Of a DNA stretch of 64,000 bases, positions 11,035 through 21,342 are shown in pieces; positions within the stretch are counted from its first letter, which is position 1; every line of letters starts with the position of its first letter. The translations under genes were made by a program, and so were the position numbers. The notes below the pieces were generated by a model. The model saw only the letters and a program-made list of their open reading frames with translations, had not been told where the DNA came from and made no database searches. Source of the DNA: Sceloporus undulatus (Eukaryota; Chordata; Lepidosauria; Squamata; Phrynosomatidae); the NCBI RefSeq assembly GCF_019175285.1, contig NC_056530.1, forward strand, positions 6,064,392 through 6,128,391. The letters are read 5' to 3'.

Positions 11035-11297
11035 AAGCCCCTTTGCCAGTTTCATTCCACAGGAACAATCCAGTGCACAAACCCAAGCTGAAGTCCAAGC
11101 CCAGGCCCAATCTCAAGATGAACAGCCTTCAAGACAATTGCTTGGTGCAAACCACCAAATGGAGTCCCTGCTCCAAGACATGTGGGATGGGCATCTCAAC
11201 ACGAATCACAAACAATAACTACCAGTGCCATCTGGAGAAGGAGAGTAGGCTGTGCATGATCCGGTTCTGCAATGTCCCCTTGGAGAAGACCATCAAG
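11035..11297 (+). CDS. CCN-family gene, exon 4: hinge and TSP type-1 repeat
   Basis: The exon encodes about 30 residues of basic hinge (containing [14 protein letters not shown]) and then the thrombospondin type-1 module: [37 protein letters not shown]. The Trp and six Cys positions expected of a CCN TSP1 repeat are present. The acceptor is CTCACAG and the donor ATCAAG|GTATC; the 3' junction is phase 0. TSP1 modules of the family contact proteoglycans and VEGF-type ligands. The Lys/Arg/His cluster in the hinge could bind heparin, which is inference. The hinge is where CCN paralogues differ most, and it does not closely resemble either human CCN1 or CCN2 as I recall them. Confidence 0.94.
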
Positions 11298-12654
11298 GTA
11301 TCGTGACAGCTAGCTGGAGAAGCTTACACAATTGGCAAAGCTACTTTTACAACTCCCAGAAACAGCCAGTAGAATAGCTATTGGCCATAATGGATAAGGG
11401 GCTCTGGGACATGTATTCCAAAAAAGGGATTTCCCTCCCCATAAGCTCTGCTGGGAAGCTTTGTTGCTTTAGACCTTTCACTTCGGGAAGTGAAGCAACT
11501 CTGATCAGAGTCAATGGAGATTATGAGATGGGGGGAAAAGCCAGAAGTAGAAGACATACTCCAGGTGATCATGCTAAAGATTTTCAGACACATCACGCTT
11601 ATTCAGGATTTAACTGATGAAAAATCAGCAATGATCCAGCAACAAACTATTCATGGGACTTTCCCATTCATGGGACTTGCTGGAGCATTGCTGTTTTTTC
11701 ATCGGTTAAGTCTTGAATAAGCACAACACCATCTGAAAACTGCTTCTTTGAAATGCTACTTTGCCGGGAGTGTGCCTTCCCCTACCCCCAGTTGGCCCTT
11801 CCTCCCTGTTCCTGGCTCCTCTGGCCCCATGCTTCCTCTCCAAGAAAAAGGTCTGGACAGAGGAGGAGAAGGAGGAGCAGAATGCATGCGCCCTTTCATC
11901 TGCTCTATCCCAGGTTTCCTCTCAAGGGAAAAAACCCGGGATGGAGCAGAAACAGTTTGGACAGCATGCATACCCTTTTAGGCTGTCCTGGGCCTTTTCT
12001 CTGGAGAGGAAACCTGGGACAGAGCAGTCTGGAAGGCCATGCATGCTCTCCTCTTCCTCCTCCTTTTCTGGCCACAGGCTTTTTACGTGGAGAGGAAACC
12101 TGCGATGGAGCAGCCGGCTAGGGGTTTCCCTTTGGAGATGAAGATCAGGATGGAAAAGGAGGAGTGTGCACATGCCATTGCAGGTTGCTAAAGCCCCGAA
12201 GGAGGAGGAGGAGGAGGGATGCTATAGGGGAGGCAACTGCAGGGGGAGCAGTGTTTGATTTTCATTTCCATGACCCTCCTTGCAGACTACATTAGCATGT
12301 TGGTGCAAACCAGGAGTGATGTCATGTCACTTCCAGGTCCTGCTTTCAGCCACTTACTAAGTTTTTTGTGGTAATTCGAGTACTGTGCATGATAAATGGA
12401 GGCAAAACCTCTAGGGTGGCATGTTTGCGGACAAAAATAAACACCCAAATTATTTTTGTGTGTGGATCTGGGGGAATTTGGGGTCACCAGGGTGTTTCAA
12501 GGGCTGCAAAAGTAGGGTTCAGGGGTTGCATGTGGCCGTAGGCCCCACTTTCCCCATTCCTAGCTAATGAATTTGACCTGGTATTGAGGAGCTTCCAGTG
12601 TTTATGTGTTCCCTGTGTGAGTACCTTACCCACTGATTTGTTGTCTCTTTCCAG
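11298..12654 (+). other. CCN gene intron between TSP1 and CT exons
   Basis: This 1.36-kb intron contains a GC-rich, internally repetitive block at about 11745-12260. In it 'GAGAGGAAACCTGGGA' followed by GAGCAG-type units recur in both orientations. The block resembles 63025-63478 and is probably a non-autonomous DNA element. No coding exon is seen. Confidence 0.55.
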
Positions 12655-12966
12655 AAGGGAAAGAAGTGTGTGAGGAACGCAAAGCCTTCCCAACCCATAC
12701 GCTTTGAGTTCACGGGCTGCACCAGCACCCGATCCTACCGGCCCAAGTTCTGTGGCCGCTGCACAGATGGGCGGTGTTGCACTCCACTCATTACCAGCAC
12801 CACAGAAGTGGAATTCAGGTGTCCAGAAGGTGACTCTTTTGTTCGCAAGATGATGATGATCAAATCCTGTTCCTGCCACAATGATTGCCCCACAGAAAAT
12901 GATATCTTCCTGGCGATCTACCGACGGCGAATGATTGGGGACCATGTCAAGCTGGATAGGCAGTAG
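12655..12966 (+). CDS. CCN-family gene, exon 5: C-terminal cystine knot and stop
   Basis: The last 103 residues form the CT cystine-knot module: KGKKCVRNAKPSQPIRFEF, GCTSTRSYRPKFCGRC, TDGRCCTP, VEFRCPEGD, KMMMIKSCSCHNDC, then ENDIFLAIYRRRMIGD and TAG. All ten expected Cys are present, so this is not a CCN5/WISP2 type, which lacks the module. The C-terminus after the knot (NDIF...YRRRMIGD) is closest to CCN2/CTGF. The acceptor is TTTCCAG, phase 0. The four exons total 1041 nt, so 346 residues plus stop without any frameshift, close to the 345-380 residues of the family. Selection has evidently kept it open; the paralogue name remains open. Confidence 0.95.
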   Translation, partial: KGKKCVRNAKPSQPIRFEFTGCTSTRSYRPKFCGRCTDGRCCTPLITSTTEVEFRCPEGDSFVRKMMMIKSCSCHNDCPTENDIFLAIYRRRMIGDHVKLDRQ

Positions 12967-14181
12967 TGTGGAAAAGAGTGTGGAAGAAAGGTGTGTGGGA
13001 AATTAATTTTTGGACTATAACTCCCAGAATCCCCTAGTCATCATGACCAATAGCCATGCTGGTGGTGGGAATCCAAGAGTTGTAAACCAATAAATTATCT
13101 TTTACATATCTGCATACTAGGACTTTATCCTTACATGTCTCTATAAAGCCAACTGGCTATGACTGTGAAAGGATCAGAGATATTTCTGCTGCTGACATTT
13201 TGAAAGAAGCAGATCCTGATGAAGAAGGTTCTTGGTTACAGGGGCATTAGAAGCCATCCACTTGGTTTTCCACAAGCCCAAAACTCATCTGAAACTCCAG
13301 ATCCACACTTCCTTCCCCTATCATTTTCTGATCTAGCTCTCACAACAAACTTTGGCTTTAGGCAATTTTGATCATAGAGATATTGTACATGGGGGGCAGG
13401 GGCAGACTTGAGGGTTGTTGTATCTACTTTGTTGTTGTTGTTGTTTAATAGAACTCCAAGATCCATGAAGCAGAGTGCAATGTTACAGACTTAAACACTG
13501 GAATGAAAGAAAACTATGCTTCAGGACTCTGACTGATGCAAACGATATAACTTGTTCTCCAAAGGCAAAATATTCAAGGAACATACAGAATGGCTGGTGC
13601 ACCAGAGCTTATTTCAAGTGCTGTACTCCTTGCACTGCAGTAAAATCATAACCTGAAAACAGCATAGTCGGTTCTCAAGGTCCTGATTGTCTTGCAAAAT
13701 AGACACAGGAACAAGATGAAAAGTGAGACTTTGAAAGTTTTGCATGGCAGGGGGTTGGGCTGGATGGCCCTTGCGGTCTCTTCCAACTCTATTATTCTAT
13801 GATTCTATGACATATACTGTAATATGATCTACCACATAAGATAATTTACCTGCAAGATATCATTGAGCTGCACCTCTTGATTCTTGGCAAAGGAGTTCAC
13901 ATTATATATTTCCAGAAGATTTGTTTTAAACATTGGATTTTTTGCAGGTTAGAACCTCTTTCTTTTTCTCTCTTTTTATCTGCCTCCAAAGAACATCTAG
14001 AATACCCCTTTAGAGACCCTTTCCCAACTGAAATGTATATAACATGAAAAACATTATTTTTAAGCCTTTGTACAGTTTCTTAAACACATTTTTGTACTGG
14101 TTGTTTTTATTTGTTTTTCTTCTTTTCTTGTTGCTTTTTTAAACCTCTCACTTCCTGGTATCTAAAGATGAGAACAATAAA
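12967..14181 (+). other. Probable CCN gene 3' UTR with two poly(A) signals
   Basis: AATAAA hexamers occur at 13089-13094 and 14176-14181. The second would give a roughly 1.2-kb 3' UTR, a length usual for CCN1/CCN2 mRNAs. AT-rich pyrimidine tracts precede it (13960-14160). A short CR1 3' end lies inside (13725-13810). The exact cleavage site cannot be decided from sequence. Confidence 0.5.
13725..13810 (+). mobile_element. CR1 3'-end fragment
   Basis: GGCTGGATGGCCCTTGCGG and CTTCCAACTCT are followed by the CR1 terminal repeat ATTCTATGATTCTATGA. Only the last 85 bp are present, so it is a severely 5'-truncated insertion. Confidence 0.85.
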
Positions 14182-14349
14182 TATATTTTAAACAGAAACA
14201 AAAGCAAGCTAAAACACTTTACAAGTCCCCTGTAAAAAAAAAAGTATAACAGATCAACCCATCCCTGTTCAGCTACAGATAGCAAAGAAGAAAATATTCT
14301 GGAAGAGGGCAGGTCTACCTGAAGCTGTCAGCAAGAATGTTCCATGTAC

Positions 14350-14583
14350 ATGTGTCCATATGTGCCTTCAAATCACCTGTTGAGTTATGGTGACCCTATT
14401 AATTTTATAGGATTTCCTTAGGAAAGAAATACTCAGAGGTGGGTTTTGCATGCTTCCTTTCTGTGAAATATAGCCAAGAGAACCAGATATTTGTTGGTAG
14501 CTTTGCATCCAAATACTAACCAAGGCTGATCGTGCTTAGCTTCCAAGATCAGGCAGGATATGGTGCCTTTAGGAGTATGTAGG
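14350..14583 (-). repeat. 5S rRNA-derived SINE
   Basis: On the + strand, AAATACTAACCAAGGCTGAT and TGCTTAGCTTCCAAGATCAG are close to the reverse complement of the 5S rRNA internal promoter region. The rest (CTTCAAATCACCTGTTGA...) is the SINE body and tail shared with 22795-22910 and 23140-23325. Head and promoter are therefore on the - strand. Confidence 0.75.
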
Positions 14584-14651
14584 CATCTCCCAGAATAGTT
14601 TTTTGTGGGTTTTTTGGGCTATGTGGCCATGTTCTAGAAAAGTTTATTCCT

Positions 14652-14686
14652 GACGTTTTGCCAGCATCTGTGGCTGGCATCTTCAG
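14652..14686 (-). ncRNA. Hammerhead-ribozyme-like motif (family A, decayed core)
   Basis: The - strand reads CTGAAGA, then a GCCAGC/GCTGGC hairpin, an A-rich box in the place of GAAA, then CGTC. It is the inverted partner of the motif at 15032-15066 and looks less well preserved. Confidence 0.5.
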
Positions 14687-15031
14687 AGAGTTTCTCTGAA
14701 GTTTATCAAACAGGAGGAATTTCTCTGAATTTCTAATGAAAAGAAAGTGAGGCAGAATGCATTCACGTGAATTCTCTAGTTCAGCGAATTTATGTGAATT
14801 CGAATTGCATTTGAACTGACTTCCCATTGCCTGAAAATAGCTTGCCATTGCCTGAAATTGCGTGTGATCACCTCTCGCGAATAACGTGAAACCCCATGAT
14901 TGCATTCGGACTGACTTCCCATCGCCTGAAATTGCATGTGGTAGACTATCACGCAATAACGTTAAACCCCATGATTGCATTCAGATTGCCATTGGATTAT
15001 ACTTCCAATTTCCCTTGTCTGATAATGTCCT

Positions 15032-15066
15032 CTGAAGATGCCATCCACAGATGCTGGTGAAACGTC
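15032..15066 (+). ncRNA. Hammerhead-ribozyme-like motif (family A)
   Basis: The order fits the hammerhead core: CTGAAGA (15032-15038), short stem II closed by GCCA/TGGT (15040-15058), GAAA (15059-15062), then CGTC with the expected cleavage after 15066. The segment around stem III is the palindrome ACGT, as in minimal hammerheads thought to act as dimers. Activity is not shown by sequence. Confidence 0.6.
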
Positions 15067-15800
15067 AGGAACAAACTCTTCTAGAACATGGCCACATAGC
15101 CCCAAAAACCCACAAAAATCTATGGATGCCGGCCATGAAAGCCTTCGACTTCACATCTCCCAGAATGTTCCATATTCATTCTATTTTGTTTTAAATCCTG
15201 ACTCAGATATCCATGAGACAGCTGTGTATGGATCAGAGTCAGATCTTTTAATAGCCAGCAGAGCCACTAGCCAGCATGACCAGGTTTCAAATTCCAGCTC
15301 GGCCAAGGAAGCCCATTGGGTGATCTTTTCCCCCCAAACTTTGGATGAGACTGTGAGAGTGTGTGCATATTTATCCAGCTTCACTTCTCCAGATCTGCTG
15401 CCTGAGGCAAAGGCCTTGTTTGCCTAATGGGAAGGACTGTCTCATGAAACAACTTCAGGCATATTTCCGGGAACTCATGTTCTGAGAGCAGGTCCACCAA
15501 CATCTAAAGAAATGGCAGCACCGACACAATACTAGACTATCCAGAGCACTGGAGGGTAAGGGGTGTCATGTTACTGAACCCTGTTTTAATCTAATTTAGA
15601 TTTGTGGTTTAGATGCTTCCATCATAGGGACAATTAGCAGCCATCCAGCATGGCTGTCTGAGGTTGAGCAAATGAAAGAGGGTGGGGTGAAAGTTGCTTC
15701 TTAAATAGACCTCACAGACCCAGAATTACTATTAGGTGGAATCAGTACGTAGATAGCTCTTATAGCACCTTTGAGACTAACTGAAAGAAAGGAATTGGCA

Positions 15801-15836
15801 GGATGAGCTTTTGTAGACTTCAGTCTACTTCCTCAG
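15801..15836 (-). ncRNA. Hammerhead-like motif (family B, minus half)
   Basis: The - strand reads CTGAGGA, a six-pair stem GTAGAC/GTCTAC with loop TGAA, an A-rich box, then GCTCATCC. It mirrors the + strand motif at 15883. Confidence 0.5.
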
Positions 15837-15882
15837 ATGCATTTGATGGAGTAGAACCTGGCTTCCACTCCACCAAATGCAT

Positions 15883-15920
15883 CTGAGGAAATAGACTGAA
15901 GTCTATGAAAGCTCATCCTG
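15883..15920 (+). ncRNA. Hammerhead-like motif (family B, plus half)
   Basis: CTGAGGA (15883-15889) is followed by stem II ATAGAC/GTCTAT with loop TGAA, GAAA (15907-15910) and GCTCATCC. Related copies read GCTCATGCTA here, giving a GC/GC stem III and a UA cleavage dinucleotide. This copy looks imperfect at stem III. Confidence 0.55.
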
Positions 15921-16551
15921 CCAAGTCTTTTGTTTCAGTTAGTTCTACAGACTGTCACGGCTATATCTTTGAATTCTACCATTATTAGGTGGAATGTAAT
16001 AGCAGGCACACATGTATACATACACATTATTCCTTTGGAGTCTCCTCCTGGTTATTCCCAAAAAGCTGCTTGTGCTACATATTTTGTCTTCAGTCTGATA
16101 AACTAGGCTGTTGCCCACAGGCATGAAGGAAGACCCTGCCCATCACCAGTGTTTGGAAGTAAGATTCAGCTACCAGTCCTATTTATTGCTACATGTGGAA
16201 AAAAAAAGGGGGGGGTCTATCTTGTGTTTTGCTTCAGGCAAGCAACTGCCTTGTGCTTCATGAAAGAAGATGGAAGTGTGACTGTTGGTGTGTACAAATT
16301 ATAAGAGCAGATAAATAATTCTCTTCCAGAAATGTTACAGGTGGACTGACACAGACAGACCCTTGTTATATAAATTTTACTATGCAACAACTCCCTTCGA
16401 GTGTTTGGAACATCCAATATTGCTGGATCAAAAGAAGAGACAGATCTTTACTCCCACCCATTCCCATATGAATCTCAGCAAAATTCCCAAGGTATAAGAG
16501 CTTAAAAATGCCAATATCCGGGACAGATGACTAGTCTTTATGCAATGTCTA

Positions 16552-16690
16552 GGGCTGCATCTGCACAGCAGAAATAATCCAGTTTGACACAGCTTTAACT
16601 GCCGTGGCTCAATGGTATGGAATTCTGGAATGGTAGTTTTGTGAGATATTTAGCTTTTTCTGTCAGAATTGCATAGCATGGAGCAACTGT
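16552..16690. mobile_element. Partial 'CTGCAGAAATAATCC' MITE
   Basis: The left end (GGCTGCATCTGCACAGCAGA and AATAATCCAG) and the core are present; the right arm fades near 16690. Same family as 1507-1716. Confidence 0.65.
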
Positions 16691-17044
16691 TTAGTGTAAT
16701 TTTGCAAGGGATAGTCTTACTCCTTTTGCAGCAAACCAGTGACTTTTTGATGTGACTTTTTAGTGGATTCCATTGTTAACACAAGGGTGGCCTCATTAAA
16801 TGGTTAAGGAGAAATATCCTTCAGAGGTAACTTGTGCTATGCCTTGTACTTGCTCTTCATGTCCTGTTGTAGGTACTAAAAGGAGGATGTAGTAGATGAG
16901 AGGACAGCGTACTTCCCAACAAGATGAATGGCTTGAAGTATTTTTTTTTAAAAAGTAACAACTACTAATGATTTCAGTTAAGACTGAAATCTTAAGTATT
17001 GTAATTAATTTTTTGTACTTGAAACTATAATGGTAAGTAATTAC

Positions 17045-17400
17045 TTTTAAAAAAAGATGTCCCAACCTCTGATAAAGCTCCTCTGCAGGCATCACCAGAT
17101 CCTATGGGGAACAGTTGAGGAAGCTGGGTATGTTCAGTCTGGAAAAGAGAAGACTGAGAAGTGATCTGGTAGCCATCTTCAAATACCTGAAGGCCTGTCG
17201 TGTGGAACATGGAGTGAACTTCTTTTCTATTGTTACCAGACACAAACCAATGAATTCAAATTACAAATTCTTTAAAGCTTAAGGTAGAACTAACGACAGT
17301 ATGAGCTGTTCATAAGTGGAACTGACTGCCTTTATGGGGAGTAGATATGATGTTATGGTCTTTTAGTGTAAAATGTTGTTTACTTTAGAAAAGTTCTCAG
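17045..17400 (+). mobile_element. CR1 3' fragment, old
   Basis: The text matches the CR1 3' region in sense orientation (TTCAGTCTGGAAAAGAGAAG, GATCTGGTAGCCATCTTCAA). The terminal ATTCTATG repeat is absent. Divergence from other copies is high. Confidence 0.7.
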
Positions 17401-17579
17401 AAATCGTGCTTTCTGGAATGGAGGGAGGACATGATTGGAATACCCAGCGGCAGCAGCGACGTTCCAATGTGCAGTAAAATGCCGTCCCATCTCATTCCAT
17501 GCACGCCCCTGCATGCACTTGTTTTGTAACGCAACGGGCCCATTTTAGGGTCCGGGCGATAAACTTTATGATATGAACA

Positions 17580-18140
17580 CCTATTTTGAAAGCACGCCAC
17601 TGGCTGCCTATTGGTTTCTGAGCGCAGTACAAGGTGTTGGTTATCACCTTTAAAACCCTACATGGCCTGGGTCCAATCTTTCTAAGGGATCACCTACTTT
17701 TGTATAATCCACCCTGAGGCCTCAGGTCCTCTGGGAGGAATCTATTGCAACCTATTAAATCCAGATGGACTGCAACCTCCCAGAGGACCTTTTCTGCACC
17801 CGCTCCCAGACTGTGGAACACACTACAGGAGGAGATCAGTCAAATGGCCAGCTTTAAAAAAGCTATCAAGACGGATCTCTTCTGGCAGGCCTTTCATGAA
17901 TAGAACCACTCAGCCAAAAATGACACCCCCCATCGCATCATGTATTGTATATCACTCAGCCTATTTGATTATTTTATTAATAACTGCTTATTTTTTTAAT
18001 TGTAATGTGTTTAATTCCTTTTGGGGGGATGGGGAAATTATATGTACACTACTGTATATTGAACTGATTTTAGATGTAAGCCGCTTTGATTATTTGGTAA
18101 CAGAAAAGTGGGGTATAAATAAAGTTGTTGTTGTTGTTGT
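17580..18140 (+). mobile_element. L2-clade LINE 3' end
   Basis: Translation gives HWLPIGF then AQYKVLVITFKTLHGLGP, the C-terminal signature of L2 reverse transcriptase, followed by PRLWNTLQEEIS. A 3' UTR and a GTTGTT tail end at about 18140. It is 5' truncated with in-frame stops. Just upstream, 17400-17580 resembles the GATAAACTT-ended MITE. Confidence 0.8.
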
Positions 18141-18654
18141 GAAATGCTGAGGTTCCAAAAGCTTCCTAGTGGCACTGCTTGCTCATGCCAGGCTTAACTT
18201 GAATACACCTATATAAACAGTATTACAAAAGGGACCTTTCCAAAATTTCACCCAGAAGCAAAATATAGATTCTACAATTACGCTTTTGGGTGTCTTTAAA
18301 AATGTTTGATTGGAATTATCATGGATCAATCCCTCCTTCTCCTCATGCCTTACTCATTGTGAGGGGAGCTGGGTTTGAGGGCAGGTGATGGGTTGGGGAT
18401 GGGAAGAAAGAAGAGTCCCCACCTGGATCCTGGGTGGGATGGGTTAGCCCCATGGACTTGATGTTCCTCTTCACTAAACCAGAGAGTGATATCTAGAGGC
18501 ACTAAAAGGCAAGTGAGGAAGAAAGAAAGAACAAAGGAAGGATGGAAAGAAAGACAAAACAAAAAGGGGAAAAGAAGGTGGTACATTAGAACATGACATC
18601 CAGTGTTGTGTAGCCTCAAAATGGATTATTTCTGCAGTGTGTTTTGGACCTATG

Positions 18655-18850
18655 ACTCTGTAGACCAGGTTTGAATCTCCACTCAGCCATGGAAGCCCAC
18701 TGGGTGACCCTGGTCAAGTCACACTCTCTCAACCTCAGAAGAAGGCAAAGGCAAACCCTCTCTGAACAAAAATTGCCAAGAAAACCCTATGACAGGTTCA
18801 CCTTAGGGTTGCTGTAAGTCGGAAACTACTGGAAGCCAGACAACAATAGA
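18655..18850 (+). repeat. tRNA-derived CORE/MIR-like SINE
   Basis: It contains CCAGGTTTGAATCTCC, CCCACTGGGTGACCCTGGTC and a tail ending GACAACAATA. The head is joined to a MITE end at 18617-18651. Confidence 0.8.
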
Positions 18851-19857
18851 ACATCTGCTAGGACCACACGTTTATCACTTCCCATCCAGTCTAGTGCAAA
18901 TGAAGGCATGGAAGTTTGTTCATCAGCTCTCCACGGAAACAAACAGTCCCTGATGCTGAGCTACAAATAGCCACAGAACAGATGTGCAAAGCAGCGGCTG
19001 GGTCTTGTGGCCTGAATGTAAGAGGGGCTTTAGGGAAGTTTAGCAGCTTATGGCTTTGGTTCAACAACACATTATATTCCGGGGGTTTGTCCCACTGCTT
19101 GTTCTTTACAGAATAAGAGCTGCCTCCATTTGGTCAGAAGCAGGAAATTCTCTATGACATATATACAGGTCCGGAGCTTGCAGAGTAAAAGAACCTATGC
19201 TTTTGTCCATGATCCAGACTGGCTAAAATAGTTTATCTTTACAGCATAAGAGAATGCCTGGTGTGCTGTGATTTAAGTGGTGTAGCAATAAATTCTGAAG
19301 TGCAGCTGCTCATCCTGAGTTTTCCCACAGCCATAACCCCAAGGAGTTTACAAAAACAAGGCAGCTGTGCAAAACCAGTTTTAGAAATTTTCACTCTTTG
19401 GGAACTGAATGGGCCTTGAATGCGTATCCAAGACCAATTTATCTCCAAATACAACAGGGATTGGCCATGACCATTTATTATTGTTGGAACACCCCCCACC
19501 CCACAAACACTATTGTGAGGACTGCAGTTATATTCAGAGCAGAGAGAGAAGGGAAGATAGATAGATGATGTTGTCCCAGCCGGTCAAACAGTCATGGTAC
19601 TTCAACCATGGAAGCTTTGATGCCATAGCACCACTAACTCATAGGAGGGAGAAATGAATTTGGACACTTCTCCTCAACTTCCCTTCTTCACTTATTCCTC
19701 CACAGTCTGCTAGGCCAGTGATGGCTCTGGGACATCCCTTGTCCAAGATATGCACTCCATAGGTTTCCTATGGCTGTGGATGCCCCCCTCCCTCCTGCAT
19801 TTTGCTGTTGATGCCTCTGATGGATCACCAGCTCTCATATCCATCAGGTCTGGAAAC

Positions 19858-20553
19858 CTGGAGTGACTTAGGGAGGTGGGTATGTTTAGCTTGGAGAAGA
19901 GAAGATTCAGAGGTGATATGGTAGTTCTGTTTAAATATTTGAAGAGGTGTCATACTGAAGATGGAACAAGTTCGTTTTCTGCAGCTCCAGAGAATAAGTT
20001 GGGAGCTGGAACAATGGATTCAAACTACAGAAAAAGAAATTCCACCTCAACATTAGGAAGAACTTCCTGACAGTGGCCTGTAATGGACAGACTGCTTGTG
20101 ACGCCCTCGTCATGTGCTAGGGTTGCCTTGTGGCAGCGCGCCCACACGCCCCTCAACCCTAGCACGTGACGAGGGTGTAACAATGGCAGCACCCTGTATA
20201 TGTGGGCACCGCCATTGTTACATCAGTGCCACGCGGCATCCGCAGGCACTTATGTTATGCCAGTGGCACACTCATTACACTGCCACCGCGACTTGAAAGT
20301 AAGTTCTTTTTCTGCCAGCAAGAAGCCGCACGGTTTGGCGGCTGTGGTTTCCCTCTGGTGGAAAAACAGGCACCAACAGGCTGCTGTTTTTCAGTGGTCT
20401 GTCCCATGCCAGTAAAAGCTGTTTGGAAAACGGTGGAGTCTCTTTCTTTGGAAGTTTTTAAATGGAGGCTGGATAGCCATCTTTGATTGTGTGTTCTTGC
20501 ATGGCAGGAGGTTGGATGTGACCTTGAGGTCTCTTCCAACTCTATGATTATAT
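19858..20553 (+). mobile_element. CR1 3' fragment split by a Harbinger-like MITE
   Basis: Sense CR1 text runs from GGGAGGTGGGTATGTTTAGC to ACTTCCTGACAGT, stops, and resumes at 20411 as AGTAAAAGCTGTTTGG. It continues to the terminal CTCTATGATTA. Removing 20075-20410 plus one AGT restores the normal CR1 order. Confidence 0.85.
20075..20410. mobile_element. Harbinger-like MITE in CR1, TSD AGT
   Basis: It starts GGCCTGTAATGGACAGAC and ends GTCTGTCCCATGCC (inverted), with 3-bp repeats AGT at 20072-20074 and 20411-20413. An internal inverted pair (CCCTCGTCATGTGCTAGGG and its partner near 20150) can form a strong hairpin. Three-base targets fit PIF/Harbinger. There is no transposase. Confidence 0.75.
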
Positions 20554-21295
20554 GGCCTCATTCATACTGACCTTTTTGTGCTGGAAGGAACTGGGAGGAT
20601 TAGTCCCCCCCCCCGGGAATCCCTCCAGAAGCAAGTGCCCACTACCTCAACCAGGGTAATTTAACCCTGAATGCCTTCTAAGTTCCTGCAGAGAAAATGG
20701 TTTAAAATGAAGGCCCCTTTGCTGTCAATCAAATTCAGTTCTGCTTTCGTCATAGGAGACGTTTCCTGCACCCATTGGGTAATCGGAAGTGTGCTTCCCC
20801 CCTTCCTTTTTAAAAAAAACAGGTGGCAGTATGTGCATATTTTGTCAAATTTAAAAACCTCCTCTTTGTGTGTGTGTTGTGGGTATTTGGGTCACTGCAG
20901 GTTATGGATCTTCCCTTGGCCCCGTTTTCAACCCCAAAATGCAAAATAATGCCATCTCTGCATCCTCCCTCCTTGCCACCCCAGAGTGCCTCATACACAT
21001 GTAATAATTAATTAATTAATTAATTAATTCCTCACCTCGGAATGCCAGAAAAGGATGTCATGCATCCTTTGCTTTCCCTCAGCTACCCCTGAATTCCTTA
21101 CAGACAGTAGCAAAAGCATTCTGTATCAATCTGCCAAACTGGAAAGAGAAACGTTTGTAACATTCGCACTGTAGCATTCGCAAAGAAAAAAAGCCTCATG
21201 TAAAGTGCCTTGCTGCTGGAAGCAAGGAAATGAAAGGGAAAGTGAACAGGCAGACAGGCACATTCTATCTATATATCTGTCTACCTGTAGCAAAA

Positions 21296-21342
<47 letters not shown>

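Larger units (their letters stand above)
14597..15153. mobile_element. Penelope-like insertion (family A), inverted halves, 13-bp TSD
   Basis: The insertion is bounded by identical 13-bp direct repeats CATCTCCCAGAAT (14584-14596 and 15154-15166). The left 100 bp and right 125 bp are inverted copies of each other, each carrying a hammerhead-like core. Between them lies a hairpin-type AT-rich block (about 14700-15025). Inverted partial ends, variable-length target duplications and hammerhead motifs are known features of Penelope-like elements; no protein is left to confirm the class. Confidence 0.65.
15743..15982. mobile_element. Compact inverted-repeat retroelement (family B), 13-bp TSD
   Basis: Identical 13-bp direct repeats TATTAGGTGGAAT flank it (15730-15742, 15983-15995). 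The two halves (about 15770-15840 and 15870-15950) are inverted copies, each with a hammerhead-like core. The tail CAGTTAGTT...CGGCTATATCTTTGAATTC is shared with copies near 42108, 43512 and 54607. There is no coding frame. I infer a Penelope-related or ribozyme-bearing retroelement. Confidence 0.6.

Noticed and set aside
11753-12141. Overlapping frames of 122 and 126 codons in the CCN intron
   Set aside because: Low-GC-constraint translations of an internally repeated GC-rich block; both strands are open.
14350-14583. 5S rRNA gene on the - strand
   Set aside because: Only part of the 5S sequence is present, joined to a body shared with other dispersed copies. It is a 5S-derived SINE.
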